64,000 nt of DNA from Triglochin maritima (GCA_963682175.1 OY821788.1:14898001-14962000); one strand, 5' to 3'. Positions 33,695-45,409 are shown, numbered from the stretch's first letter. A program made the numbers and translations. Notes: generated by a model not told the origin, from the sequence alone.

Positions 33695-36256
33695 TCAACC
33701 ATAATCAGAACTGGATTGAATGACACCATGTTGGTGCATGTATCCAGTTGAATTGTTCTCCATGTTGACTTGAGGAAAAGATTCCACTCTTCTCACTTGA
33801 ATTGGTTCACTTATTTGCTCGAGTGATGGTGGTTGAGTAAATGAATTACTCCCTTTTTTCTTACTTCCTTTTTGCTTATGTGATGATTTATTTGATTCAG
33901 AATTCTGATAAATACGTGCTCTCATCACAACATCACTTGGGTTGCATATTATTTCTGGCTCATTATCAATATGGAAGATATTAAATTCTGCTTTTAAGTT
34001 CCCGAAAGATAATTGCATGAGCCCATTTCGACAGTTTATTAATGCTTCCGAGGTGGCTAAAAAGGGTCTACCTAAAATTACAGGGATTTGTCGATTAGGA
34101 TTTACAACAGGTTCAGTATCAAGTACGACAAAATCCACTGGATAAATGAAGTCACCAACCTTAATCAAAACGTCCTCTACTATACCTCTCGGTTTCTTAA
34201 CAGAACAATCAGCGAATTGGAGGGTTGTCTTAGAGGGTTTCAGTGGACCAAGGTTGAGTTGCTCGTAGACAGAAAATGGGAGCAAGTTAACGCTTGCACC
34301 AAGGTCTAGAAGGGCTTTATTGATAAACGTATCTCCTATTGAACATGAAATTGTGGGACACCCCGGGTCCTTATATTTTATAGGAGATGTGTTGGAAAGA
34401 ATTGAGCATATGTTTGCAGTTAAGAATGCCTTCTTTGGTACATTCGTTTTTCTCTTCTTAGTGCACAAATCTTTTAAGAATTTAGCATAAGCAGGTATTT
34501 GTTGAATCATGTCTAAGAGTGGAATGTTTACCTTAACTTGCGTAAATACTTCCAAGATTTTCTCTATTTGTGCACTAGAGTTCTTTTTGAGTCTATTGGG
34601 AAATGGGGCTTTAGGCACATAGACTCGCTCAGGTTCAGGCTGAGCTACAGGTTCAGGTTGGGTAGGTGGATTGGGCTTTTCAATTTGGACGTCGGGTTCA
34701 GTGGTCAAGTCATATGTGGGTGCTTGATGGCTGGACTGATTAGTCATTCTAGGGTTTACCACATTATTGTCAATTTGTCTTCCGGACCGTAATGATACTA
34801 CAGCATTGATTTGTTGGAACGGTCCTTCCTCATTAACCATTTGAACCGGTCTAGGGTTGTTATTTCCTGAAGGTGGTTGATAAGATTGATATTGATTATT
34901 AGTTCTGGGGTTCACCTCAGGTTGACTTGGAAATTGGCCCTTTTCTCTTTCACCTATTATCTGTGCTAATTGGCTGACCTGTGTCTCTAGCCTTTGGAAT
35001 GATTGGTTGGTTGTTTGTATAAAAGTTGTCATTAAAGTTTCTAATTTAGTCAACCTAACCTCATGATTTCCATTATTACCCCCAGATGATGTATTATTTT
35101 GATTATATGGGGTTGGTTGTTGTCTAGGAGGTTGTCCTTGTTGGTTCCACGAAAAATTGGGATGATTACGCCAACCTGGGTTATAGGTTGATGCGTAAGG
35201 ATCATTTCTAGAATTGTTATATGTGGCATTGACATGTTCCAGGTTCACACAGTCCTCCATTAAATGACCAGTCTGACCACATCTAGAGCAAGGGGTAGGG
35301 GATGCTTGTCGGGTTTGGTTTTGCAGTTCTAGACTTTCCATTCTACGCATTAGGGTAGCTAGTTTTGCCTCGGCCGCTATGTTGGAGTCTATAGCTAAGA
35401 CACCTGGTCGGGGTTGACTCGCTATTCTAGATCCAATACTCGGGTTGATGGGTGTTCTAGCATTGTCCCATTGCATACTATTTTCAGCTAAATCCTCAAG
35501 AAAAGTCCAGGCATCATTTTCATTTTTGGACATAAAATTCCCTTGGCTCACAGATTCTAGCATAACCCTAGATGTGGGTGTCAATCCCTCATAAATAATT
35601 TGGCATAATTGCCACTTCGGAATTCCGTGATGAGGGCATTGGGTCAAGACACTCTTAAATCTCTCAAGATAGGAATAGAACGGCTCGCTCTCAGACTGAA
35701 CGAATGCAACAATTTCATTCCTAATCTTCATAGTCTTATGGTTGGGAAAATATTTTTTTAAGAAAACTTGAACAAATTCAGCCCAACTTCTAATAGATCT
35801 TTCGGCTAGACTATATAGCCATTTCTTAGCGTCGTCCTTAAGTGCTAGAGGCACAAATTTCAGACGCACTGCCTCTTCAGGAATATGCTGGTATTGCATA
35901 AGAGAGCAGATTTCCTCAAATTCTCTAAGGAAGAGATATGGATCTTCCCTAGAGGTGAACTTAGGCAACATACTCATGTATTGTGCCTTAAGTTCGAAGT
36001 CGCGACCCGGTATGGTGGGCATAACGATGCACGATGGCTGAGCAGCCATCGTTGGGTAGCACCGATCCCTCAGAGTTATAGGTTGCGCAATAGGCGGGTC
36101 CACTACGTGCTCACCCATTAGATCCGGGTGAGGTGGTGCAACAGGTGGATTGGGGTTAAGTTCCAGACTGGAATCTAGATGAACTCGTGAGAGTCGATTA
36201 CTCAAGTCCCGAATCCAAATCTGAGTGCACCGGGTTGAATCAATTTTTGAATTCAA
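33695..36256 (-). CDS. Gag-protease polyprotein of the young Athila/Tat-like element
   Basis: An uninterrupted 853-residue frame. Residues about 98-240 are a retrotransposon gag domain (FTSREDPYLFLREFEEIC, AKKWLYSLAERSIRSWAEF, FLKKYFP). A perfect CCHC knuckle CSRCGQTGHLMEDC lies at about residues 323-336. A Gln/Asn/Pro-rich linker follows, then an aspartic protease near residue 650 with DLGASVNLLP and the later ILGRPFL motif. Gag packages the RNA; the protease would mature the polyprotein. The frame stops with SSDYG and no pol follows, although the reading frame is intact. This implies reliance on pol enzymes supplied by another element. Confidence 0.92.
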   Translation of the reverse strand: MNSKIDSTRCTQIWIRDLSNRLSRVHLDSSLELNPNPPVAPPHPDLMGEHVVDPPIAQPITLRDRCYPTMAAQPSCIVMPTIPGRDFELKAQYMSMLPKFTSREDPYLFLREFEEICSLMQYQHIPEEAVRLKFVPLALKDDAKKWLYSLAERSIRSWAEFVQVFLKKYFPNHKTMKIRNEIVAFVQSESEPFYSYLERFKSVLTQCPHHGIPKWQLCQIIYEGLTPTSRVMLESVSQGNFMSKNENDAWTFLEDLAENSMQWDNARTPINPSIGSRIASQPRPGVLAIDSNIAAEAKLATLMRRMESLELQNQTRQASPTPCSRCGQTGHLMEDCVNLEHVNATYNNSRNDPYASTYNPGWRNHPNFSWNQQGQPPRQQPTPYNQNNTSSGGNNGNHEVRLTKLETLMTTFIQTTNQSFQRLETQVSQLAQIIGEREKGQFPSQPEVNPRTNNQYQSYQPPSGNNNPRPVQMVNEEGPFQQINAVVSLRSGRQIDNNVVNPRMTNQSSHQAPTYDLTTEPDVQIEKPNPPTQPEPVAQPEPERVYVPKAPFPNRLKKNSSAQIEKILEVFTQVKVNIPLLDMIQQIPAYAKFLKDLCTKKRKTNVPKKAFLTANICSILSNTSPIKYKDPGCPTISCSIGDTFINKALLDLGASVNLLPFSVYEQLNLGPLKPSKTTLQFADCSVKKPRGIVEDVLIKVGDFIYPVDFVVLDTEPVVNPNRQIPVILGRPFLATSEALINCRNGLMQLSFGNLKAEFNIFHIDNEPEIICNPSDVVMRARIYQNSESNKSSHKQKGSKKKGSNSFTQPPSLEQISEPIQVRRVESFPQVNMENNSTGYMHQHGVIQSSSDYG

Positions 36257-36299
36257 ATTCGAAATTTAAATTCCAAATTTAATTTCAAGAATTAATTAC

Positions 36300-36392
36300 T
36301 CTTTTTTTTCGTTTTTTTTTTTGAATTTTTTTGAATTTTAAAAAAAAAAAAATTTTATTTTTTTTATTTTTTTTATTTTTTTTTAAAAGAAA
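36300..36392. repeat. Poly-T and poly-A low-complexity tract
   Basis: Runs of T with a short poly-A run lie directly upstream (in element sense) of the gag-protease ATG at 36256. They belong to the leader of the young element and probably vary by slippage. Confidence 0.8.
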
Positions 36393-37556
36393 CAAACAAT
36401 AGAAAGGTAGGGATGAGAAGGGAAAGAAGACTCAGACGAGAAGGGAAACTTAACTCTAAAGGATAAAAATTAGGGTTGGTCAGAAATTTCCTGAACAAGC
36501 ACGGTCAAAACAATCCTAGACCTAGTGTCACTTAGATCTAGACGACTCCTAACAGGTTGAGTCGAATTAGTTTGCTTGATTCACCTCCCTCACCAATCAA
36601 ACCAAGTTGGCCAGTTAGTGTATAGCTAGTGGGGGCGCTTCCGACAGAGTCGGTGCCAATTAGACAACCACGTCGCTTGGAAGACTTTCGTCGACACAAA
36701 AACACTTTCTAGACACCAAATTGAATTCAATTAGCTTCAGGTCATAGCAAGTCAAACCAATCTCCTCCTTAATTGAGTCCGAGTCCTTAGGGGCCAATGT
36801 CTAATTGATTTTAAATTTTAGGCTTAGGCGACACTTCAGGATTGTGGTTTGTGGGCTACGGGAGGGTGATGAATTCCCCACCGTATCTTTTCCTACGGAG
36901 TTGCCCTTAAGATAGTTTAACTTAAATCTAGCAAAGATAGTCAAACAATGGTCCTTTTAATGGGGGCAATTGCAAGGTTGTATGCAACTAAATTATATGC
37001 TTTAATGCAATCGATAAAAACCTCGATACGTACCTTGCCTCCAGCAATCTTCAACAAGTATTAATTTGCAAGAATTTAGCAAGAATAATGCAAGCAAAAC
37101 ATTATATGATGCATGCACTAAGGTCTTTCTAATTTTGCCAATTTTAGGTCAGAGTTGAATTATTGCCAATTATGGAATTGTAACCCTAACACGTGCAATT
37201 CTACGAAAGGAAACTTTTCAACTAGTCAGATTTTACGAGAAAGGCAAGAAAAGTTACCTCCGCAATGCTCAGTCGGGTTCGCCGCCCGCTCTCGAAGATT
37301 CCAGTAGCTCAATGCGACCACCCAGCGATGCCGACGATGCCCCAGAAATTTGAAGACCAGAACCCACACTGGTGCGGCGATTCCGCCGCAAGTTACCTTG
37401 TAGATGCGGCGATTCCGCCGCCCAAGTGTCTCAGAACGCTCCCGGATTTCGCCGCGCGCTCTGTTGTCTCCTGCTACACAAATTCAAATACTTAGATCGC
37501 GCACAAGGTAGACAGGATAAAATCGAAAACACAAAAAACACAAAATCTGCGTCGCC
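36393..37556 (-). other. 5' leader of the young element
   Basis: Non-coding leader between primer site and gag. It contains two more hairpin dyads GCGGCG-ATTC-CGCCGC at 37374-37389 and 37406-37421, the same motif as in the LTR. Confidence 0.6.
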
Positions 37557-37574
37557 TCCCCGGCAACGGCGCCA
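37557..37574 (-). promoter_or_regulatory. Primer binding site of the young element, perfect Athila/Tat type
   Basis: In element sense TGGCGCCGTTGCCGGGGA, the canonical site used by Athila/Tat-type Gypsy elements (tRNA-Asp type), placed six bases inside the LTR. Confidence 0.9.
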
Positions 37575-37580
37575 AAAACT

Positions 37581-38793
37581 TGATGAGAATTTAAATTTAT
37601 ACCGCAAGTGCACGGCCGCGATGAAGCGGTGGCAAGTACGGGTCGAACACAAGGAGGGAGAGATTTCGTTGTTAATGTTGTTTTCGATTAAGAGGAAGAA
37701 GGAAGAAGAAATAAGTTGGGTTTTTGGTATTTTTGATTTAATTATCTAAAGTACGAAACAAAAACAATTAAAACTAAAAACAAGAATAAAGATGGAGAAT
37801 TCCGTCGGGTGGAGGTCTAGACTTAGGTTCAGATTGGAGAATGGAGAAACTTGAAATAAATCATGTTAGTTATGAAGCATTACAAGATAAATGATTTAAC
37901 ATAAACTCAAGTAATCAAAATATACTAATCACGAACTTAAAACAATAACATGCATTCATCTTCTCTAACCCTAATTCCATCACCTCCACCCTTTGGAGAG
38001 AGTTTAGAAACTCATGGAGGGAGGAAGAAGAAGAGGTCCTTGAGACATTAAAAGAAAACTAAAACAAGAATTAAAAGAACAGAATTTTATTAATAAAACT
38101 AAGGTACACAAATAAGAACAACAACTAAGGACCCTTCTAACATCGTTTTCGGGTCTATTTATAGTTGTTACAAGAGACCTAAGTATAGATTTGGAGAGTA
38201 CACGTGTCCAGACACGACTGGTCAAAATTGGAGCACACGGATCGACTAGGGGGCGGCGTTTCCGCCGCATGATGCATGTAATGTGCGGCGATTTCGCCGC
38301 ATGATCTCCTCAGATTTAATCCGGATTTTGGTTGAATGTTTATGGTATGATTTGATCCTCCTTTACGCGTCTGGATTGATTCTTTCCATTCTGTTGAACT
38401 CCGGATTAATTCTTTCACATATTTGGAGATATACATTGATTTTTCTATATATTTTCTCCAAGAGAATAAAAGCTACTCGTGATTTGCACTTAGGTCCTTG
38501 ACTTTTTGCAGTTAAGTCCCCGGCTACTTTTGTGCTTAAGTCCTTGTTCTTTTTGCAATTAGGACTTGAATGCTTTTATGCTTGGATACATTTCCATTCG
38601 TAACCCGATAATCTTGAACTTGGTCTTTATGATAGAAATGAGTCTTTTGCACGCGTTTATGCTCGGGATGTGGGTAAATTGCATTCAGGTCCCTGTATTC
38701 TGTGAATAAGACTAAACACATACCTTAGTAGCATTTATTGATGTAAGAGTAATCTAAATGAAAGACATATGATGCAATGTATGCAATGCATCA
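37581..38793 (-). repeat. 5' LTR (element sense) of the young element
   Basis: Twin of 31337-32549. Visible differences are TGTGAATAAG versus TGTAAATAAG and GTAAGAGTAA versus GTAAAAGTAA, both near the outer end. Confidence 0.95.
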
Positions 38794-38798
38794 CCACT

Positions 38799-39447
38799 CA
38801 ACAGTCCATACAAAATATGGCACTGCAAGTGAGTCAAATGACGCAGCAATTACGTGAACGTGAGGAGAAAAACTTTTCGTCAACATGAGGATTTATCTTT
38901 TGATATCGAACCACCATCAAATCCACAAATTCAAAGCACAATCTTTCACAGTCAAACTCCTAGTCAGTCTGAGGGACTTGGGGTTTCAATTCACGATTAC
39001 TTGGTGGAGGATTTGATTCCAATTGAGAAAACATGGACCAATTTCATTATGAGTCAGCACAAGATTGTGCCTTACCTTTTTGTCCCGTGGCCCTTGAGTC
39101 ACATGATCTTATTGTTGTGCCTCTTAAGTACTCTCCTATGGTGGAGCAAGAGCTCCCTAGTACTCTTAATTTCAAACGACCTGATGAGAGTTTGTCTCTC
39201 ACTATTGTTCATCTTGCAAATGATGGAACATCAAACAACTACATTGCTAATGAGGGTATTAGGAGTTCCTTAGAGGATACCTTGGGTAACAAGGTTCTTG
39301 ACCTCGTTCCGACCAACCAGCATGTTAGGTTGAGAGTTTGGATTGACGATCATAACTTCAGTACCGCAACGGGAGAAACTCTTCTTCCGTTGCCCTTATT
39401 TTCCAAACTCTTGAGAGGTTCAAGCTCTTTCAGTTTGATCCTTTGAA
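38799..39447 (+). pseudogene. R1 gag-like region, distal part
   Basis: Continues the interrupted R1 ORF: VSQMTQQLREREEKNFSST then a stop. Further frames match the sister element at 59254-59850 (DIEPPSNPQIQSTIFHSQTP, then LNFKRPDESLSLTIV and NDGTSNNYIANEGI). Conservation of these phrases between R1 and the sister copy suggests a formerly coding tail of unknown function. Frame changes occur in both. Confidence 0.55.
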
Positions 39448-41192
39448 TGAGACGTTTTACATCCAATTCATGAACCTCTTCTTTCATCTTGAGTTCTTTG
39501 TGAGGGGGGCCAAGCATGAGTATTATGGCCCCACGTGGTGTCATGTTCCCTTTCCAAGTACATTGACCCACTTTTTAGGTTCCCATTTGATATCCTTTGA
39601 CAAATGAAGATGAGAACTTATTTTTGTACATAGTTATATTTCAAAAGAAAGAAAAGAAAAGAAAAAATACAATAAAAGACACCATGAGTGAGCATTGATT
39701 GTTGTGGGCCCCAACCCTTGTGTAATTGGGCATCATTTCTTTCACGTATTGTCTCCCTTCTTTAGCATCTCACAGGTTTTGAGGGAATGTGGGTTTGTGT
39801 CCATCAACATAACCATGAAACTTTCCATGTGTTTCACGTTGGTGAGATATTTTCTTTTTCATGCATAAATCCATGTAATATCACGCTCACATTCATTGAG
39901 GACAATTCATGAAGTAAGTGTGGGGGGGGGGGGGGGGGTTTAGGTGTGTACATAGTCGAGTCTTTCTCATTTTGTTTTGTTTATTTTGTTTGTATTGTCA
40001 GGGTCATGTTAGTGTGTCGCATTTAATGTCGATATATCTGCTTGCCATGATCCTTGGGTGACTTTTTTTCTTTTGCTTGCCTAGTGCTTTAAAATTTTCA
40101 TTTCTTTCAAAAATCTTCAAGTGTTTGCGAAAGGAAATGTTTTGTGGGTTTTGCATTTGTTAGCATGTGCAAAACCGTTGAGAGACAAAGTAAAAAGAAA
40201 GCTCCCAAAATTGTCTTGAGCTTGATGCATTAGGATATCTAGCAAAGTAACTTTAATTCCTATCTAGTCGTTAGGATGCACCCCAGTTTTCCCTCGGGGG
40301 GAGAGTAATCATAGGGTTTCAATACTCAAACAAATAAAGATGTCCACCCTGAACCTAGTGAGTTGAATAATCCGTGTATGTTAATATAAGGAAGTTTGTT
40401 GTACTCAAGGACCCTTAAAATCTTCTTGTGAAAGTTTAAGTAGAGGGGTTTTGGTTCATGTGTAGATAAGAAATAAGTGAGTAGGTGTTCTCTCTCTCAC
40501 ACGGCTCCTATCACTCGGGAAATTATGTCCGAGGGGACTTTGTGCTTGGTGCTTTCGAGTCATCTGACTTCGGATGCACCAACCGAACTCCCGTTAGACG
40601 GATGGTAGGGATCGCCCAATGTGGAGATGTGGGGAAAAATGTACGTGATAATATAAGTCCTCATAAACAATGATGCACGAAACCTGACCCTGAGAGAATT
40701 ACACACCAACTAGAAAACAAATAAGAACAAAAAAGAAAAAAATGGTAATGCAAATAAGAACCTTAATAGACTTTACACTTTGTATCACTTGAGGATGTTA
40801 AGGTTGTCCATGTCTTTCACTTAAGTCCTTAATTAACTTGCATGAATGATTTATTAGGCTAGGTGTGTGGACTGGATACATATATAGAGTTGACCTGTAG
40901 TTTTACCGTGTCCAATGATCGACAAAAATATATCCAACAAGTCGTGTTGCTAGATTGAATATTACATTAATGTTCGGATTTTGTGGGTATATCCACTCAA
41001 AACCCTCAGGAGACAACACTCCTCATTGGCGACAAAGGTGTTTAACGGCTTACTGCACGTGCTAATTGCAACCGTGATTCCTACGAAAGTGAGTTAAGAT
41101 TTCCCTATTTTTCGGATGTTTTTTTTCCTTTCTTTCATTTTTCCTTTTCTTTATTTTGCTAAGGACTAGTAAAAGTTAGGTGTGGGGGTATT
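39448..41192 (+). other. 3' internal region of R1
   Basis: Non-coding. Contains the Athila/Tat phrase near 39895, a run of 17 G at 39922-39938, a segment near 40490-40680 conserved with 61000-61190, and the polypurine end GTGTGGGGGTATT at about 41180-41192. No pol remains. Confidence 0.7.
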
Positions 41193-42590
41193 TCATTGAC
41201 ATCATATCATGCATATACTTGTGTCTTATATCCTTTATTCTTAGCCTAAGTAATGCTACGTAATGAGTTTTATGTTTAAGTTTCAGGAACAAACATGTTT
41301 GAGAAGAAGAGACTATAAAATGACTTAAAAGCATGGAAAATGACTGAGTTGCAGGACTTATGGACTGAGATGCAAGAGAAAATAACCTGGATGTAAACCG
41401 AAAGAATCAATGAGGAAATCAAGAAGTTTCACACCATCACGAGGAGTATTTTGGCAATTAGAACCTGACCCAAACATCCACAACCAAATCGGGTTCATAA
41501 AACATCAAGAAATCAAGCACGAAACGAACCACAAAAATCCAGACTCAATTCAAGACATATGGACCACCAATTGGCTGTCCCAGACCGTCAATTGGCGGTC
41601 CAAGTTTGCCCAAAATGTTCACGGTTTAGTCGGGTCGTTGGTTATGTTATTTAATGTCCATTTATATTATGATTTTAGTCCCATACCGGGGGATTGTCCC
41701 CGATTGCCTTTTTCTATGACTATAAATAGAACTCTTCCTTCTCCTTTGTATTCACCCATTGCTTGGTGCCATTCTCTCTACTAGGAGTAAGCATTGGAGC
41801 AAAAACTCAAGGTGGAGAAGAATAGTACTTGTAATGGAGTCATGTAAATAAAATAATTCTTCATAGTTTGTCTTAATGTTGTCTTTGTTTTAATGCTTGC
41901 TTGCTTGTTTATTTTGTTTTGTTTTGTTTTCTTTATCGTAGTATAAATAGAATGTCTTCTTTTCTTAATGTAGTTTATAGTTTAATGTGTGAGTAGTTTC
42001 ATCCCCCTTTGGGATGGAGTTGATGTTTATACATGTTATGTAGATGGAATGAATGCTAAATATTGTTGTATGTGAGAAATATTAGTATGCTTGTTTGAAT
42101 TAAAGAGAATACTTTACTTGATGGTTGCTGCAATAATATTTAGGTACATTTCATGTTTGTTTAGGTTCTTAATAACAAACTTGTCATGCTCATATTAATC
42201 ACCTAGGTTAGTGATTTGGATGATAGGTCTTGTCATGAGGTACTTCTTTTGCATGGCAAACACTACCTACACTTGTGCTTAATGAATGCATTCATCACCA
42301 CTTATTTCATGTGTACACACACTCCACCCCTTAGGGGTCTTCCATTCCTGATTTCTAGATTCTTCTATTAGTTACTTAGTTTCATTTCTTCTCGCACTTT
42401 CATCTTGTTTGTTGCTTACTAGTGTAGCGTAGCATAGTTAGTCTAGTTAGTTTAATCAATCTCTTCTCCCCTTTGTTTCCCACTTGCCTTCGAACTAACC
42501 AAAGTCGACATACCTCCATGTGGATCGACCCATATTTTCCACCGTTTTAACGCGGTCGTGGACTTGCGGTTATTATAACTGAATCAATCA
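41193..42590 (+). repeat. 3' LTR of R1
   Basis: Aligns throughout with 28139-29537 with scattered differences and small indels, clearly more than between the LTRs of the young nested element. The terminal TG is mutated to TC. Confidence 0.92.
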
Positions 42591-42595
42591 ATATT

Positions 42596-43028
42596 CAATG
42601 GAACTACAACTAATTTGTGTTTAGACCCTGAATATTCTGTAACATCTCTGTTACATTGTAATTTCTCATCATACCATACCAACAAAGATCATTCATCATC
42701 CTTATCCATTCCTAACCTATATAAATTAAATTTAAAAAATGTGTTCAAGTGAAATGGTTGTTCTTGTATTCCTAATTGATTAAAAATCTTAAAATTCTCA
42801 AATTAACTACAATGCCACCATAAATAACATTACGAATAATTCAATGATTATAAAACTATATAACGAGCATAATAACTTATTCACTAACATTTTGTTAAAT
42901 TTTTTGACAGAACGTCCATTATATTTTCGTATTTGAAAAATTAGAACCTACATTGTAAAAAACTCAAGCAATTCTACAAACAATATTTCCAACTTTAATA
43001 TATCTAAATAACAAAGATTCTTTAAACC
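42596..43028. other. AT-rich spacer, no gene recognised
   Basis: Right flank of the R1 insertion, continuing the sequence interrupted at 28138. No domain-bearing ORF. Confidence 0.4.
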
Positions 43029-45385
43029 GAAAGGAATGTGTTCTAAAAGTTTTACTTTTATATGTCAATTATTATAATTGAAAGTGCAAAAAATTTGTTC
43101 CTTGATTAATGTATTCGTCTTTTAGAAGTGTTAAGAAAGAGACTCTTGGTCCTTAATGTTAGGATATATGACCCTCTAATCACTAGATTATTGCGGAATT
43201 AAAATACTAATTGAAGGATTAAGGGAAGAGACAATTGCAAATCACAATTCTCCGACACCGGAGTTTAGAGATGTTCGGGACCGCACTACGGTCGTAGTCC
43301 TCATCGCAAGCCTCGCTCGATCCCCCGAGCCTCGCTTATGGTTCTACTAACCGATATCCTTTCCGGGCCGAGATCAACACAGTTTACAACCACCGAGCCT
43401 CGCAAACAACCTCACCTCGCTCGTGTCTCCTCTCACAACCCGAGAGGTAGCTTCCTCGAAGTTTACAGCTCTTTGATGATTCTTGAATATTGAGATGGAA
43501 TCACAATCTAACTAACACTCTACACTTGAGAACACTTGAATATTGATATGGAATTGGATATGCAAGTGGTGAAGTTTTGGCTTGAGTGTTGAGGACTGAG
43601 AGCTTGAAGACTTTGAGTATGGGATAGATAGAGAATGTTCAAGAGTCTCAAAACCAACAAATTGGGTCCTATTTATAAGTCTTCAAGCTCTATTAGCCGT
43701 TTGGGAGTTGGTGGGGAAATGGACCAATGAGAAGCAAGATGTGACTTAAGCTTCGGCAGATTTTAGACCAGGTTTGGTCGACCATTCCAAGTAACGGTAG
43801 TCCGAGACACAAGGGTTTGATTGGTCTGAACTAAACATACGGTTGACCGAATAGGGTTCGGATCACCGTTCACCAACTTTCAGTAACTATTATCAATTTA
43901 GCCCTACTATGTTCGTCTAACAGAATTCCATTCGGTTCACCGTGCCAAGGTGGACAATAGGATTGGTTGGGTTATGATTACTCAAGTTCGGTTGACTGTG
44001 TACACTTCGGTAGACCGAATTTAGCGTGGGTTTTGCGCTGACAGTTATAACTCAAATAGTCGTTGGGTACAATGGTCAAGTGCCACGTGTAAATAGTCGT
44101 TAGGCGCCTAAAGCCAAGAGGGACTCAGTTGACCGATAGGTATTCAGTCGTCCAAATTAGGACAAATAGATTGGGCTCTAGGGACTTGATGCAAATGTGA
44201 CCGTTGGCAAAGTCCAAAACCAACCCTGGGTTATTCGGTCAACCGAAGGTGGTTCGGTCTTCCGTCCGGACAATTCCAGATTTACACCTAAGGTTTACTG
44301 ATGGGAAGTATTCGGGTAACCAATAGGTGTTCGGTGGACTGAACTAGAAAGGTTTTGGTTGACCGGAAGGGGTTCGGTTTACCAAATCTGAACGGGACAG
44401 AATCCTAGTGCTCAAGTTTACATTAAACCTTATGGACTCAATAAATACAAAATTACATGTCTTCGTCCAAAGTTTTGATTACAAGTCTTGAGTCTTGATG
44501 TCTTTGTCTCAATGCTCATTTCCTTGATTGTCTTAATCAACCTATTAAGATGATTGCAAGTATACAAGTATGTATGCAATGCATGTAATTGTGTTTGCTC
44601 ACTTTGATTGATTAGCTTGATTGATTAAGATTAGTTTGATTAATCATCAAAATTAATATAGATTAAGGCCAAACAACCAACACTTTAACCATAGAGCTCT
44701 AAAAGATAATGATTTACATAAATCAAAAGTTATTCACAATCATGGTAATTAACATGGAACATTAATAACCGAGATAAAATTGTCGTGTTGGTCATCGATT
44801 ATTGTAGCTCTACAAATATTTGACGACACGAGTATATAAAAGAGGAAATGGTTACTTTTATATATTGAATAGACCTAGCAAATGAAACATTATGGAATTG
44901 TATTTGTGTCATTAATGTTTCATTGTGTCTTTAAATCCTAAAATATGAGACCTATATCTTTTCACATAATGAGGGTATGATTTGATTATTATCAAAAGCA
45001 ATCAATGAGTATAATGATAAAGGTATTAATTGGTTATACATGACTTGTGCCGGAAAAGATGATATGTCAAAAGATTATCGACTGGAGTTATGATTTTGCT
45101 GGGGTCCTTGATAAAAGCGAAATTATAATGTGCACAATGTGACTTGTGTTAAGTTACATATTTATAATTAGCTTAAGAGATCAAAAAATGAATATATAAT
45201 ACAAAGGTGACACATCTCTACTTTGTATAATATTCTTAATGTCATGAGGCAAGGGATAGACACAAGTGATATTTTACATATCACTAAGTGGATCGTGTTT
45301 AGTTGGAGTGAGCAAAACATCTTTGTTATTTGGGTAACTATAATGTGTAGCTAGATACCACTTATAGTTTATGATATAAAATATT
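43029..45385 (+). mobile_element. Family X LTR-like repeat, copy B, split by a solo LTR
   Basis: Matches copy A from GAAAGGAATGTGTTCTAAAAG through GTGTAGCTAGATACC(A/G)CTTATAG, with a 1.5-kb interruption at 43157-44682. It lacks the dyad cluster and TATA region of copy A because it is cut near 45385, where Tekay-like DNA begins. Confidence 0.6.
43157..44682 (-). mobile_element. Solo LTR related to the Copia-type LTR, reverse orientation
   Basis: On the reverse strand it begins TGTTGGTTGTTTGGCCTTAA and ends ATATATCCTAACA, resembling the 20208 LTR start TGTTGGCTTTTTGG. A reverse TATA box lies at 43671-43677. GGTTGACCGAA-type dyads fill 43780-44400, upstream of it in LTR sense. Flanks are CTTAA on the left and CTTTAA on the right, a target duplication with one extra T. 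It interrupts family X copy B at a known position, since copy A has the uninterrupted sequence. Confidence 0.85.
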
Positions 45386-45409
45386 TTATATCATGAGTAA
45401 CTATAGAGT

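Larger units (their letters stand above)
31337..38793 (-). mobile_element. Young non-autonomous Athila/Tat-like element, gag-protease only
   Basis: LTRs of 1213 bp each (31337-32549 and 37581-38793) appear identical except for about two A/G differences near their right ends. The element is flanked by CCACT on both sides (31332-31336 and 38794-38798). It lies in reverse orientation: primer site at 37557-37574, gag-protease ORF 36256-33695, purine tract at 32550-32564. The interior lacks reverse transcriptase, RNase H and integrase. It is inserted in the gag ORF of R1. Near-identical LTRs show very recent insertion. Confidence 0.95.
28139..42590 (+). mobile_element. Family R Athila/Tat-like LTR retrotransposon R1, gag only, with a nested element
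   Basis: LTRs at 28139-29537 and 41193-42590 have TG(A)TTGAC...CAATCA ends; the right LTR starts TC by mutation. Identical ATATT flanks both sides. The primer site region, a gag-like ORF with a damaged zinc knuckle, the phrase TTGAGGACAATTCATGAAGTAAGTGTGGGG near 39895 and a GTGTGGGGGTATT polypurine end are of Athila/Tat type. No protease, reverse transcriptase or integrase is present. The interior is split at 31337-38793 by a younger element; without it R1 is about 7 kb, the same size as its relative at 56160-63066. Confidence 0.92.

Noticed and set aside
41410..41784. 124-codon forward ORF in the R1 3' LTR
   Set aside because: It lies within LTR sequence, has no domain and is not preserved in the matching part of the 5' LTR.
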